Shown here: positions 7,663-16,508 of the stretch, one piece after another
Layout: every line of letters begins with the position of its first letter
Position numbering within the stretch: the first letter of the stretch is position 1
Origin: Candidatus Rifleibacteriota bacterium
GTDB lineage: Bacteria; Muiribacteriota; Ozemobacteria; Ozemobacterales; Ozemobacteraceae
NCBI GenBank assembly: GCA_015233565.1
Contig: JADFXM010000032.1
Location: forward strand, 1 to 64,000
Length of the DNA stretch: 64,000 nt
Reading direction: 5' to 3'
The notes under the pieces: model-generated
What the model saw: the letters and a program-made list of their open reading frames with translations, nothing else
What the model was told of the DNA's origin: nothing
The model's database searches: none
Position numbers and translations under genes: made by a program

Positions 7663-9321
7663 TTACCTGTAATTATGAGGCCGGAATAGCAAATTCTTAT
7701 CGATATCAAATTCATTGGATCGATCGATAAAACTAGCGTCCAAAGTTACTTGAGAATGTCTTGGAAAGGGTATGGAATTTCTATCATTTTTGGAAATCGG
7801 TATTATTTCCTGCTCTGACTTGGCAAATTTTTCTTTAAGACTTTGGGATTTGACGAATTTTGGGGGTTCACCAGCTTTGATGGAGCGGGTGACTCCATCA
7901 ACAACTTCCACTTTGATCATGTTTGTAGCGCCTGTTTTTCCAACAGGAATTCCTGCAACCAGAATTACGGTATCTCCATTCTTAACCAGTCCCGTTTCTT
8001 TGGCAAGTTTGATGACTTCATGGTGTAGTTCATCAAGTGTGCGAAAATGAGGTGCTGAAACAGGCAGAACTCCCCAATTAATGGACAATTGATGATACAC
8101 CTGCGGTTCATGAGTCAATGCTATAATTGGAATAGCGGGGCGCAATCGGGAGAGCATTCGGGCAGTGTGGCCGCTTTCTGTTACAGTAATAATGGCCTTG
8201 GCTCCAACGTTATAGGCGGTAGTTACTGCAGCATTGGTAATGGCAAAGGTCGTATCTTCCAAATTTTCGCGATGGGCCGGATTCGAAAAGTAAATCTTTC
8301 TGTAATCGATCGCTTGCTCGGCTCGCTCAGCAGCTTTGGTCATGAATTCGACGCATTGTGTAGGAAATTTGCCAACCGACGTCTCTCCGGAAAGCATGAC
8401 TGCCGAAGAAAAATCATAAATTGCGTTCGCGACATCAGAGGCTTCTGCTCTCGTTGGCCGAGGATTCTCGACCATGCTATGAAGCATTTGAGTTGCTGTT
8501 ATGACCGGTTTTCCCGCCATATAACATTTACGGATCAATTCTTTTTGAACTACAGGAACATCTTCTGCGGGAAGTTCAACACCAAGATCCCCTCTGGCAA
8601 CCATGATACCATCAGCGGAAGCCAATATTTCGTCAAAGTTATCCAATCCGGCATAATTCTCGATTTTGGCAATAATTCTTATTCCTGACCCACTGTTTTC
8701 ATCCAGAATTTGACGAACCTTTGATACGGTCTGAGCTGACTCTGCAAAAGAAACTGCGATGAAATCAAATTGATTCGCTGCAGCAAATTTCAAATCGGCA
8801 ATATCCTTTGGAGTAGGGTTTGGTAATTCCAGGTGAAGTTTCGGAAGATGGACATTCCTGCGACTTTTGATGCGGCCACCGCTTTGAATAAAACAGCGCA
8901 CTTCTTTATCGTTGAGCACTTCTATTACTTCAAATTGCAGTAATCCATCATCGAGGAGAATGAGTCCTCCTGGTTTTACCGCTTTTGCCAGTTGGTCGTA
9001 ACGAATGGTTAATCGTTCACTAGTTCCTTCAACATCTTCGCTTGTTAAAATTATCTCTCGTCCTGTTTCAAGTATCAGGGAATCATTTTGCACATTTCCC
9101 GCACGAATTTCGGGGCCTTTAGTATCCAGCATCAGAGCGATAGGTCGCCCGATTTTTTCACGTATTTTCTTTATTCGTTCCACCCGGGTTCCGTGTTCCA
9201 GATAATCACCATGGGAAAAATTCAACCGGGCAACATTCATCCCGGCAGTTAACAACTGTTCTAATACTTCTTCGCTTTCAGCAGACGGCCCCAGGGTGAC
9301 AAGAATTTTTGTTTTTCTCAT
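7663..9321 (-). CDS. pyk: Pyruvate kinase
   Basis: Final glycolytic enzyme: phosphoenolpyruvate plus ADP gives pyruvate plus ATP. The sequence starts MRKTKILVTLGPSA, then VARLNFSHGD (substrate-binding Arg and Asn), MLDTKGPEIR, the catalytic-Lys region FIAVSFAESA, the metal-binding signature IIAKIENYAGLDNFDEI, VARGDLGVE, and ATQMLHSMVENPRPTRAE with MLSGETSVG. The C-terminal allosteric-type domain ends near residue 490. A further 60 residues without family similarity follow, polar and charged, making the protein 552 residues against the usual 470-480. I chose the ATG at 9321 because homology begins exactly there; the frame is open for another 330 bases upstream, but that part is low-complexity and non-homologous. 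A strong terminator follows the gene. Confidence 0.95.
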   Translation of the reverse strand: MRKTKILVTLGPSAESEEVLEQLLTAGMNVARLNFSHGDYLEHGTRVERIKKIREKIGRPIALMLDTKGPEIRAGNVQNDSLILETGREIILTSEDVEGTSERLTIRYDQLAKAVKPGGLILLDDGLLQFEVIEVLNDKEVRCFIQSGGRIKSRRNVHLPKLHLELPNPTPKDIADLKFAAANQFDFIAVSFAESAQTVSKVRQILDENSGSGIRIIAKIENYAGLDNFDEILASADGIMVARGDLGVELPAEDVPVVQKELIRKCYMAGKPVITATQMLHSMVENPRPTRAEASDVANAIYDFSSAVMLSGETSVGKFPTQCVEFMTKAAERAEQAIDYRKIYFSNPAHRENLEDTTFAITNAAVTTAYNVGAKAIITVTESGHTARMLSRLRPAIPIIALTHEPQVYHQLSINWGVLPVSAPHFRTLDELHHEVIKLAKETGLVKNGDTVILVAGIPVGKTGATNMIKVEVVDGVTRSIKAGEPPKFVKSQSLKEKFAKSEQEIIPISKNDRNSIPFPRHSQVTLDASFIDRSNEFDIDKNLLFRPHNYR

Positions 9322-10159
9322 TGTACAAATGGTCTCCAGATAATGCCGATTTTCGGCAGAATGAATAAAACCTCGACTTAATTGAGGCATGCATATAAGC
9401 AAACAGCATGCCAGAGAATTCGGGGAATTATTAATTACAATAAACTCATTCGTTACTGCCATTTCCGTCTTCTGATCTGCTTCAATCTGAATAAAGTTGG
9501 GCGAAATGAACGCTTTAAATATCAAAAAGGGAAAAAGCTTTTTTAAAGAACTTTTCGTGCAATAATTAAGCAACTGAGCAATTATTAAACAGCAGCAGTT
9601 AACAAGGGCCCGATAGAAATCTGAGGTCCCGCTTATTTTATAACTAGGCACCTCTTAACTAACATCATTACTATGTTTGGAAACATTTTGCCTCAAAAAG
9701 CATAGTTACAATTGCAATTAGGGAAAATTTTCACCAAAGTTGATGAAACCGAACTTAAACATCCTTAGTTATAATTTTTCCGGGAAATTAGGTAGAAACG
9801 AAAACCACTTTTGGAAATGATTTTCCTGCGATTACAATAACTCTACTGTTCCATTTAAGCTTCTCTTCAAGTCGGTCAAAGCTTGATTTGGTAATGAGTT
9901 GCTTTTTCGCAAAGGGATTTTCTGTGAATCGTGTTGTAATTAGCATCATGTGCCGTTTTAAAGAAGTTAAGTGTGACTGTAAAAATAGACAATTTGGGCA
10001 AAAAAATTTGTAAAAGCAAAAACCCATCTAACGTGCGTGTTTTTTCCTAATGATAGTTTTTTTTTGTATAATAGAATAATAGAGAATTAATTTGGTTTGA
10101 AAAAAAGGACTATGAACCAATTAAGGTAGAAAATTAACTATTTCCAGGGGGGAAAATTA
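9322..10159. other. Gene-free interval between divergent pyk and LysM genes
   Basis: About 840 AT-rich bases. It should hold the pyk promoter and that of the LysM gene; a TATAAT at 10067-10072 is a candidate -10 element for the latter, but no good -35 is seen. A minus frame at 9788-10027 encodes 79 residues with no ribosome site or motif. AATAATT...AATTATT near 9565-9590 forms a short AT hairpin. Confidence 0.4.
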
Positions 10160-11242
10160 ATGTTCAGGCAAAAGCTGATGGTTTTTCTATTTTTCATACT
10201 GAGATTAGGGACCCCCTTTTTTGTATTTGCCGGGCCGTTCGATGGTCAAATCGTTACTCCCCACGGTTCAATTCCGGCTGCTAAGGCACTTCCTGAAAAT
10301 TCGACCCAGTTAAATTCCTCAACAGTATGCACCCCGGTCGATCCAATTAAACCTCAGTCAACGATAAAAATAACCGTAAAGCGAGGAGACACTTTATGGG
10401 GACTTGCTCAAAAATATCTTGGTGATGGCTCGAAGTTCAATGAAATTGTTAAGGCGAATGTTTCAAAATATCCTTCCCTTCTAAAAAATCCTAACCTCAT
10501 AATCGATGGTTGGATTTTGGCCGTTCCGGACGAATCGAAACTTGGTTCCATGACTAATCCATACGCGTGGAAACCTCCGACTTTATCTCCAACTGGAACT
10601 AACTCAAATATTGGAAAACCCGCTAGTGCTTCAAGTGGATTGATAGCAAAAAACCCGACTACGAAAATTCCATCCGCTCCGATCAGAGCGGTTGAAAATC
10701 AGCCTGTTCCGACCCGACCGGCGCCAAGTCCTGCTCCGCCTAGGCCGGTGCTAAGTCCTGTTCCGACCCGACCGGTGCCGAGTCAACCTGCCCCTCCCCG
10801 ACCTTTGCCCCCCCGACCTGCGCCGCAACCTCAACCCAGTGGAGGCGTCAATAACACTTCGGTGCTCACTCGCAGTAATCTTCTTGGCATCCCGCTAAAA
10901 ACAGGGCATTTGCAAATTTCCTTTCTTTTCATCAGTAAGCAGGGTTCTATCGATGTTTGCGAACGTGATCGTTTTCAAGCAACAGTGGATGGGATGAGCG
11001 TAAATGTTGTTCGTGATCCTAATAACCCCAGCCGTGGAATCTTGACATTCTCTGGAAACACCGCTCAGTATCCGAATCTTCAACGCCAACCCATTGGTGC
11101 AACCATAAGAACGGACGGAACCTCAGCTCAGATTGTCGGTGACAATGGAATGAGCGTAAAGATTGTTTTCCAATCAGATGGAAGCTTTCAGATCTCCGGA
11201 AGTGTTTTACCTGTTACCGTTTCTGCTCATTATGTGAGTTGA
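10160..11242 (+). CDS. Secreted LysM-domain protein with proline-rich linker and repeated C-terminal domain
   Basis: Predicted exported peptidoglycan-associated protein. It has an N-terminal hydrophobic signal segment ending near FVFAGPF. One LysM domain lies at about residues 72-122 (starts VKRGDTLWGLAQKYLGDG), which in this family binds GlcNAc-containing glycan. It is followed by a long linker in which PAP/RPVP-type units recur (residues about 178-235). The last 110 residues form a beta-rich domain beginning TRSNLLGIPLKTG and ending LPVTVSAHYVS. This domain is shared with the protein at 56417-57100 (TRNNLIGVPMRTG, ending IPVTVKVRYLD), and I do not recognise it. The start is supported by GGGGGG seven bases before the ATG. 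Function beyond wall binding is unknown. Confidence 0.8.
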   Translation: MFRQKLMVFLFFILRLGTPFFVFAGPFDGQIVTPHGSIPAAKALPENSTQLNSSTVCTPVDPIKPQSTIKITVKRGDTLWGLAQKYLGDGSKFNEIVKANVSKYPSLLKNPNLIIDGWILAVPDESKLGSMTNPYAWKPPTLSPTGTNSNIGKPASASSGLIAKNPTTKIPSAPIRAVENQPVPTRPAPSPAPPRPVLSPVPTRPVPSQPAPPRPLPPRPAPQPQPSGGVNNTSVLTRSNLLGIPLKTGHLQISFLFISKQGSIDVCERDRFQATVDGMSVNVVRDPNNPSRGILTFSGNTAQYPNLQRQPIGATIRTDGTSAQIVGDNGMSVKIVFQSDGSFQISGSVLPVTVSAHYVS

Positions 11243-11265
11243 TTCCCTCTTGATATGATTTCCAG

Positions 11266-11295
11266 GCCTGCCTAATGGCGGGCTTTCTTTGTTTT
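11266..11295 (+). terminator. Rho-independent terminator after the LysM gene
   Basis: GCCTGCC (11266-11272), a TAAT loop and GGCGGGC (11277-11283) form a 7-bp stem with one G-U pair, followed by TTTCTTTGTTTT. It sits between convergent genes and probably serves the plus-strand one. Confidence 0.8.
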
Positions 11296-11390
11296 AGAAG
11301 GACGCTCATTTTGGGGATGTGAAATTTCCACCTCTGGTTTTTTCCTTCTTTTTGCCTAAAATCGCTGATTGGGATAAAGATCAAATAATA

Positions 11391-12335
11391 CTATAACCCC
11401 AATTTGTCCATTTCAGGTTGCTCGTATACTTCGTCTTCAGCTGGGTAACGAAGGATGCTTTCGAATTTTCCTGATTCCTTTGCTTTCGCCCAAACTATGC
11501 TCTCACCTGCTGGAATGATGTCAGGTTCGATGGAAAAAACCGGGTCTTTGAAAGCATCCTCTGCATTGATGAGCTTCCAACCTTTTTTTTCAAGTTCACT
11601 CAGAAGGTCGTCAAGAAAAAGAGCGTTCAAAAGAGAATGATGAATGAGCAAAGTGTGTTTGATGGGACGACCAAAGACTTTTCTTGCAAGTTCTTCGTAA
11701 TAAGCTGCACGTTTGGTTATATGATCAAGATAGAATTTCTTGTAAATGTCCAGGTTTGAATTCGGAAAAAGCTTAAGGTGCTTTCTTAAACGATCATCAA
11801 TTGCCCAATCAGAGGCATCAATGGTTACATAACCATGTCGGTAATTATGATTTTTGAAAAATTTTCTCAATTTATCACGTTTTTCTCTTGTCTCGCCTTC
11901 TTTTAAATAAGGAAATCGAAATATCGGACGGTAGTTCGAATAAGCTTTAACAATTGTCTCATTTGCCAGAATATCTAATGAAAACTTCTCAAAGGTTGTA
12001 CCGGAATAACAAAAATGTGAATATGAATGATTGCCAATCATGTGCCCAGCATCATTCCATACTTTCAGGGTTTCCTTCCCAAACTCAGAATCGACCAGTT
12101 TCCCACGGACAAAAATGGCAGCTCTCAAATCATTGTGCTTTTTTAATGCCCTGAGAATTGCCTGATTTCGCTGACTCAAGGAAAAAAGAGGACAATCATT
12201 TGCATTCATATTCAAATCGTCCATTGTAATAGCAACTTCTCGTTGAAAAACTGGTTCATCAGCTTGTACAGGACAAAAAACATGAAACATAAAAACAAAA
12301 CAAACACTAAAAAATCTCAAATTGAATTGTACCAT
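11391..12335 (-). CDS. Secreted polysaccharide deacetylase (NodB/CE4 family)
   Basis: Metal-dependent deacetylase of the carbohydrate esterase 4 family, which removes N- or O-acetyl groups from glycans such as peptidoglycan or chitin-like polymers. The catalytic Asp motif is present as ITMDDLN, the metal-binding His pair as GNHSYSH, the RFPY groove motif as FRFPYLKEG, and a late LLIHHSLL carries the final His. An N-terminal signal peptide is visible (hydrophobic FFSVCFVFMFHVFC, then VQADEP). I chose the ATG at 12335, which gives a normal signal peptide; the frame extends to a TTG at 12368. It is convergent with the LysM protein, and both may act on the cell wall. Confidence 0.87.
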   Translation of the reverse strand: MVQFNLRFFSVCFVFMFHVFCPVQADEPVFQREVAITMDDLNMNANDCPLFSLSQRNQAILRALKKHNDLRAAIFVRGKLVDSEFGKETLKVWNDAGHMIGNHSYSHFCYSGTTFEKFSLDILANETIVKAYSNYRPIFRFPYLKEGETREKRDKLRKFFKNHNYRHGYVTIDASDWAIDDRLRKHLKLFPNSNLDIYKKFYLDHITKRAAYYEELARKVFGRPIKHTLLIHHSLLNALFLDDLLSELEKKGWKLINAEDAFKDPVFSIEPDIIPAGESIVWAKAKESGKFESILRYPAEDEVYEQPEMDKLGL

Positions 12336-12712
12336 TGCTTTTATTAACGCATCTCCTCTGGGTTTCAAAATGTTCTAGAAAATACTCAAATCCTATAAAC
12401 TGCCGGCAAACGGTTTCTCTGAAAATTGGTACAGAAAAAAAAATTATGCTGATACAAAAACAAATCTGAATGGATAATTGTGATCAGTCACAGATTGCAT
12501 TTTATCTTGCACTTTACATGAAGTCAAAAATTTTTTCTGATTTCCCAAATTTGTGACTGAAAGTGAATTTTCAAAAACGTGCAAAAGGCATGAAAACCTG
12601 ATAACATAGGAGGAAAGAACTTTTTTGAGTTTTTTGGAATCCAGCATTTTAATTGTGGAATCAGGAATTTTAAAATTGAGGACTGGAAAAAATTATTTGT
12701 CAGGTTTGGCCT
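12336..12712. other. Gene-free interval between divergent genes
   Basis: About 375 AT-rich bases between the deacetylase and a small hypothetical gene. A T/A-rich stretch near 12440-12560 and a GATAACATAGGAGG segment at 12599-12613 are visible, but no open frame follows the latter convincingly. Confidence 0.35.
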
Positions 12713-13033
12713 ATGTCTACTGCTAGCCAGACCGTAATTGCTGCTGCCAAACTAGCTTTCCCTGAGTCGGACACCCAGACGATAGTTGATTTGTTGGATT
12801 TGTATGGCACAGAACCCTATGAGAGGGAAAAAGAGCGTGTTCAGATGGCTATTATCGCACTTAGCCAGGGTGACGAAACAAAACTTCTGGAATTTATTTC
12901 GGTTGCTAAGCTCGACTATCGTGATGTCCTATTATGGAGTATGAGTCCCCCGTTGTCTGAACGGGAGGGCGAAAGGTTACAGCAGGCAGTTCGTGATATG
13001 CTGAAGCGGTGGGGTAGGGAACTGCCAAAATAA
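12713..13033 (+). CDS. Conserved small hypothetical protein, 106 residues
   Basis: Acidic/basic alpha-helical protein with no signal or membrane segment. The central part (REKERVQMAIIALSQGD, then ISVAKLDYRDVLLW) resembles a small uncharacterised family that I recall from cyanobacteria and other phyla; I cannot name a function. It begins with ATG at 12713, and the ribosome site is weak. The 3' end is odd: about 35 bases coding for VRDMLKRWGRELP are repeated imperfectly just past the stop codon (see the direct repeat), so the C-terminus has been partly duplicated or replaced. It is GC-richer than the flanking spacer. Confidence 0.6.
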   Translation: MSTASQTVIAAAKLAFPESDTQTIVDLLDLYGTEPYEREKERVQMAIIALSQGDETKLLEFISVAKLDYRDVLLWSMSPPLSEREGERLQQAVRDMLKRWGRELPK

Positions 13034-13087
13034 ATATTCCCCCGCTCAGATTGCAGAGTTCGTGATATGCTGAAGCGGTATGGTATG
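12988..13087 (+). repeat. Imperfect direct repeat across the end of the 106-residue gene
   Basis: GTTCGTGATATGCTGAAGCG occurs at about 12988 and again at about 13051, each followed by GT(G/A)(G/T)GGTA-type sequence and GGAACTG, giving about 36 bp with a 63-bp period. The second copy is untranslated, which suggests a recent tandem duplication or a relic of a longer gene. Confidence 0.8.
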
Positions 13088-13097
13088 GAACTGTATT

Positions 13098-13238
13098 TTA
13101 ATCATAGCCATCAGGTAGAAGCGGGGACGGAAGTCGCACAATTCTCAAGACCAAAAATCCTGCTTCAATAAAGGATTCGCTTGTCACCCTCATTCGAAAA
13201 ACAATGAGCAAAATAAAAAAGGAAAAAATTCGTTTCAT
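13098..13238 (-). CDS. Possible small secreted peptide, 46 residues
   Basis: The frame begins MKRIFSFFILLIVF, a signal-peptide-like hydrophobic start, with GGAGAGG about 11 bases upstream of the ATG. The remainder, ending SPLLPDGYD, has no motif. It lies downstream (minus sense) of the 17-bp inverted repeat at 13297-13342. It could be a real small protein, or a relic whose 3' part was overwritten by the duplication next to it. Confidence 0.3.
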   Translation of the reverse strand: MKRIFSFFILLIVFRMRVTSESFIEAGFLVLRIVRLPSPLLPDGYD

Positions 13239-13296
13239 GTTTCTGAACCTCTCCTTTTTTTTTGGATATGAGAACGAAACCAGGCAATTGTATAAT

Positions 13297-13342
13297 TTCA
13301 GACATCCCATTATATTGAGTTCAACATAATGGGATGTCTGAA
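13297..13342. repeat. Near-perfect 46-bp inverted repeat
   Basis: TTCAGACATCCCATTAT (13297-13313) and ATAATGGGATGTCTGAA (13326-13342) are perfect complements. The 12-base loop contains TTGA...TCAA, which can extend the stem. It lies at the junction between normal AT-rich sequence and the GC-richer MFS gene. It could be a terminator without a T run, a protein-binding palindrome, or the end of a transposable element. Confidence 0.85.
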
Positions 13343-13430
13343 TTTGACAAAATTTCACATATCGTTGGAATCCAAATTCATTAACTTCCGGGGTTGCCTA
13401 GTCCGAGAAATTGCGATAGACTAACAGCCC

Positions 13431-14702
13431 ATGAAGGCTTATCTTATTTACCTGAAGACGTTCAATCCGGGGTTGCGAAACATGTTGTGCGCACAAGCTC
13501 TCGTTGGAATCGGCACGGGAATGTTTGCTGTTCTGCTGAACCTCTATCTTAAAGATCGCGGCTTCACTGAAGACACGATCGGACAATTACTCGCTGTACA
13601 ATCAATCGCCGCAGCAATCGCCTCCGTTCCCCTTGGTTGGTTAGCGGATCGGACGTCGCGACGAACAGCCTATCTAATCGGAATTATTCTCTGTGCCACA
13701 GGTTATGCCTGGCTAACCATCGTAGATCGCCTGCTGTGGATGGTAGGCGGCGTGTTGGTCTCAGGGGCCGGGAACGGCGCCCTGCTCGTCGCGGTTCAAC
13801 CGTTTCTCCAGGAAAACAGTCGGCGCAAGCAACGTCCTTATCTCTTTAGTATGAACTTCTGCGTCACATGGCTGATGGGGATTGTCGCGGGACTTCTAGC
13901 AGGTTGGATTCCACGCGTCCTCGAAGAACTAGGGATGACCGCAAGCTCATCGATCGAGGCTCTTCGGCAAACGTTGCGTTTGGCCGCTGGGTTCATGTGC
14001 TTCGCCTTCATTCCTGCCCTGCTGCTCCCAACCGACCGGCCACGGACAGATTCCTGTCCCCAAAACCTGAATTCACCTTCCGCAGCAGACAATTATTCTC
14101 CGCATATAGTGATAGCCATGTTTGTGGTAACTTCGAGCCTCATCGGCGCTGGGGCTGGTCTCATCGTTCCCTACTTCAATCTTTATTTCCGGGATTGGGT
14201 CGGCGCTTCGGTTGCACAAATCGGTACAATATTTGCCATAGGCCAGTTTGCAACTGTGATCGGGGCCGTTTCCTCGCCGGCTATCACTCGACGAATAGGA
14301 CTGGTCTGGGGTATAGTCGGAACCCAGCTCTGTTCCTTACCGTTCATGCTCTTGATGGCTTGGCGTCACGATCTACTCTGCTGCGCAGGCGGTTTTTTCT
14401 TCCGAATGGCTTTCATGAACCTGGGTATCCCAATGCGGGAGCAGATGCTTATGGCCCGCCTACCTCAAGCCTGGCGTGCCCGTGCTGCCGCCCTCGACAG
14501 CACGGCCTGGTATCTCGCCTGGGCTAGCTCGATGCTTTTTTCGGGAAACCTGCTTCGTCAATGGGGCTATGATAAAAGCCTGTATATAACATTCGGCCTC
14601 TACCTGCTCTCGGCTGCGCTCTATTACCGATTTTTCCGCGATCAACCAGCGGTATCCGCTGCAGAACGCAAGTCTCCCCGCCCCTTAATCAAACCCCTGT
14701 AA
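13431..14702 (+). CDS. MFS transporter
   Basis: Integral inner-membrane transporter of the major facilitator superfamily with about 12 hydrophobic segments over 423 residues. The family loop 2-3 motif appears as GWLADRTSRRTAY. The substrate cannot be predicted. The start ATG at 13431 is the first in frame and begins just before the first membrane segment. Base composition is clearly GC-richer than the flanks (roughly mid-50s percent by eye), and it is followed after 28 bp by a membrane gene of similar composition. Together they look like a transferred two-gene unit. The intact reading frame argues that it is functional. Confidence 0.85.
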   Translation: MKAYLIYLKTFNPGLRNMLCAQALVGIGTGMFAVLLNLYLKDRGFTEDTIGQLLAVQSIAAAIASVPLGWLADRTSRRTAYLIGIILCATGYAWLTIVDRLLWMVGGVLVSGAGNGALLVAVQPFLQENSRRKQRPYLFSMNFCVTWLMGIVAGLLAGWIPRVLEELGMTASSSIEALRQTLRLAAGFMCFAFIPALLLPTDRPRTDSCPQNLNSPSAADNYSPHIVIAMFVVTSSLIGAGAGLIVPYFNLYFRDWVGASVAQIGTIFAIGQFATVIGAVSSPAITRRIGLVWGIVGTQLCSLPFMLLMAWRHDLLCCAGGFFFRMAFMNLGIPMREQMLMARLPQAWRARAAALDSTAWYLAWASSMLFSGNLLRQWGYDKSLYITFGLYLLSAALYYRFFRDQPAVSAAERKSPRPLIKPL

Positions 14703-14730
14703 AACCCTTGTAAAGGACCCCATCGGAAGG

Positions 14731-15306
14731 ATGAAGTATTTTTGTTCAACCCAGCGAACCAACCATCTGTGGGTGCCTATGCCTTCAGGGGTGAATTTTC
14801 TTGTGGCTATTTTTTTCTCATTCGGCAGTATGGCGTTTGCCGGCCCTTATACCAGCAGCCCGGATGATCCATTGTTTTTCCTGTCGCTTTTATCGTTGCC
14901 AGCCCTGTTGCTGCTCGGACTGGCCTCCGTGGCCCTTGCACGACGCAACTATCGCCCTGCGGCAGAAAACTTGTTGGTATGGATATATGAACTGCTATTG
15001 AGCATCTCCATTACCGTTGTTTCGTTTATCATCGCCTGGTTGGCAGGCGCGGTGCCGGCCTACACAGTGCCACATTTCGGCTGGTTCCGTTTGTATTTCA
15101 TCTGCGCTGTTTTTTACGGTTCGTACATACTTGTGCTACGTCAATGGCTCACCTTTCGGGCGCGGGAAGCACTACATGGACTTCCCCCAGAAAAAGCCGA
15201 GAAAAAACTGGCGGCAACACGCTGGTGGGCAACGTGGCCAGTTTCGATTCTGGCCGTCATCATTCTTCTATTTAGTTTTTTGGGTACTCTTTCGATGCTG
15301 CACTGA
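14731..15306 (+). CDS. Membrane protein of unknown function, 191 residues
   Basis: It has about four or five hydrophobic segments: one at residues 20-40 that could be a signal anchor, then LLSLPALLLLGLASVAL, a long pair between residues 85 and 140, and a C-terminal one ending ILAVIILLFSFLGTLSML. A short basic loop (residues about 150-165) precedes the last segment. I do not recognise the family. It starts 28 bp after the MFS gene with GGAAGG directly before the ATG, so translation may instead start at the in-frame ATG 14779. Composition matches the MFS gene, which supports co-transfer. Confidence 0.65.
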   Translation: MKYFCSTQRTNHLWVPMPSGVNFLVAIFFSFGSMAFAGPYTSSPDDPLFFLSLLSLPALLLLGLASVALARRNYRPAAENLLVWIYELLLSISITVVSFIIAWLAGAVPAYTVPHFGWFRLYFICAVFYGSYILVLRQWLTFRAREALHGLPPEKAEKKLAATRWWATWPVSILAVIILLFSFLGTLSMLH

Positions 15307-15420
15307 AATTTTCTTGCCTTTTCCCTTGATTTGTGGTGGAATGAACGCCTAAAAGGTTCCCAAGAAACATAAATTTTTATGTTCTTGGCGAATTAACAAC
15401 CAATTGAGAAGGAGAATAAC

Positions 15421-16068
15421 ATGGATTTTAAGAAATTTACGAGAGGAATTTCAATGTTTCTCATCCTCACCTGTTTTTTTTCACTTAGTATTTCAAAGGT
15501 GGATGCTGCCGCAAGAGAGCCATTTAGTGATTCAAAGGACGACAAGGATGCCCTTGACCTTGTTAAATTCACCCTCATGAACTTAACCCCTGAATATACA
15601 TGTGCATATTTGATTGCTTACGATTTTCGCGATAAACCGACGGGAGCTAAGGCAGCTGCGCTATGGGATGTATTTTTCGCTCCACATTCGATTGCCGAAC
15701 TCAATCTTCCCTCGACATTTGACCGAAACCAGCTTAAGGCGAAGATTGACCGCCTGAAAATGCTTTCCTCAAAACTTCCCAAAGGAAAGACGGAATCAGA
15801 AATTGCAAGTGTAATTGACTGGTGGATCTCGCAGCCAGCTCCGTTTTCTATCTCCACAATGTTTGACGAAGGTGCAATTGCAGCCTACACTTCCTCCTCC
15901 GACGAAGCGAATAAATTCAAAACCGATGCTGACCTTCGCAAAAAAGTTCTTTCCGGGAATGTGACTACTCAAGCCAGGAGTTGGCTGAAAAAGAACTGGG
16001 AGCCTGCACGAAAGGCTCTTGAGAAGGGCGGTTTTGATATGAAATCCCTCCAACTTCCTGTTAAGTAA
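15421..16068 (+). CDS. Secreted hypothetical protein, 215 residues
   Basis: A clear signal peptide at residues 1-30 (hydrophobic ISMFLILTCFFSLSIS, ending VDAAA) precedes a mature part of about 185 residues, mostly helical and charged, with no Cys pairs or catalytic motif that I can see. The ribosome site GAGAAGGAG lies 6 bases before the ATG, and composition returns to the AT-rich norm, so this is a resident gene. Probably periplasmic or exported; function unknown. Confidence 0.7.
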   Translation: MDFKKFTRGISMFLILTCFFSLSISKVDAAAREPFSDSKDDKDALDLVKFTLMNLTPEYTCAYLIAYDFRDKPTGAKAAALWDVFFAPHSIAELNLPSTFDRNQLKAKIDRLKMLSSKLPKGKTESEIASVIDWWISQPAPFSISTMFDEGAIAAYTSSSDEANKFKTDADLRKKVLSGNVTTQARSWLKKNWEPARKALEKGGFDMKSLQLPVK

Positions 16069-16508
16069 ACGGAACTTTCATTAATCCCTTCGGACGAATA
16101 ATAAACGCTCGAAATAAAATCTTCCTGACGGGGAACTATTTTCCAAACATAACAGTGTTCAAACGCTTCTTCGTGCCCGAATCCAGAAGTTGATGATTAA
16201 CCACTTCCATGAGTATGGATGCAGATTAGCGAAAAAATTACTGATTAATAACTTTTAGGGTAACACCGAAGATCCCTGTTATGGTATTCTTATTCTCAAA
16301 AAGGATGAATCCTTTCGGGGAAATTCATCTGTGTTTTTCGTGAGGGATTATGCTAGATGCTCAAGAACATACGAGTGCTGGCCTGTTTAAAGAACTGTCA
16401 GATTTAGGTTCATTCTCGAAATTTTCTGACATTTCCAGAAAAATGTAGGCTCAAATCTGTCACTTGCACTTGGTAGACTTAAATTTGCATTAGGCCTAGG
16501 AGGAGATT
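16069..16508. other. Gene-poor interval with hairpin and a 32-codon frame
   Basis: 440 bases. A hairpin GATGAAT (16304-16310)/ATTCATC (16323-16329) with a C/G-rich loop is followed by TGTGTTTTT, so it may be a weak terminator or leader structure. A short frame at 16350-16448 (ATG after GTGAGGG, 32 residues) precedes the methyltransferase gene and could be a leader peptide or a gene relic. Confidence 0.35.

Noticed and set aside
8089..8688. Long open frame on the plus strand within pyruvate kinase
   Set aside because: It is antisense to strongly conserved pyk motifs and encodes no recognisable protein.
9322..9651. N-terminal extension of pyruvate kinase
   Set aside because: The frame is open, but its translation has no family similarity and the conserved enzyme begins exactly at the ATG at 9321.
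9788..10027. Possible 79-residue minus-strand protein
   Set aside because: No ribosome site at either Met and no recognisable motif; left inside the gene-free interval.
13868..14527. Open frame of 219 codons overlapping the MFS gene
   Set aside because: It is out of phase with the transporter, Arg-rich, and open because of high GC; no ribosome site.
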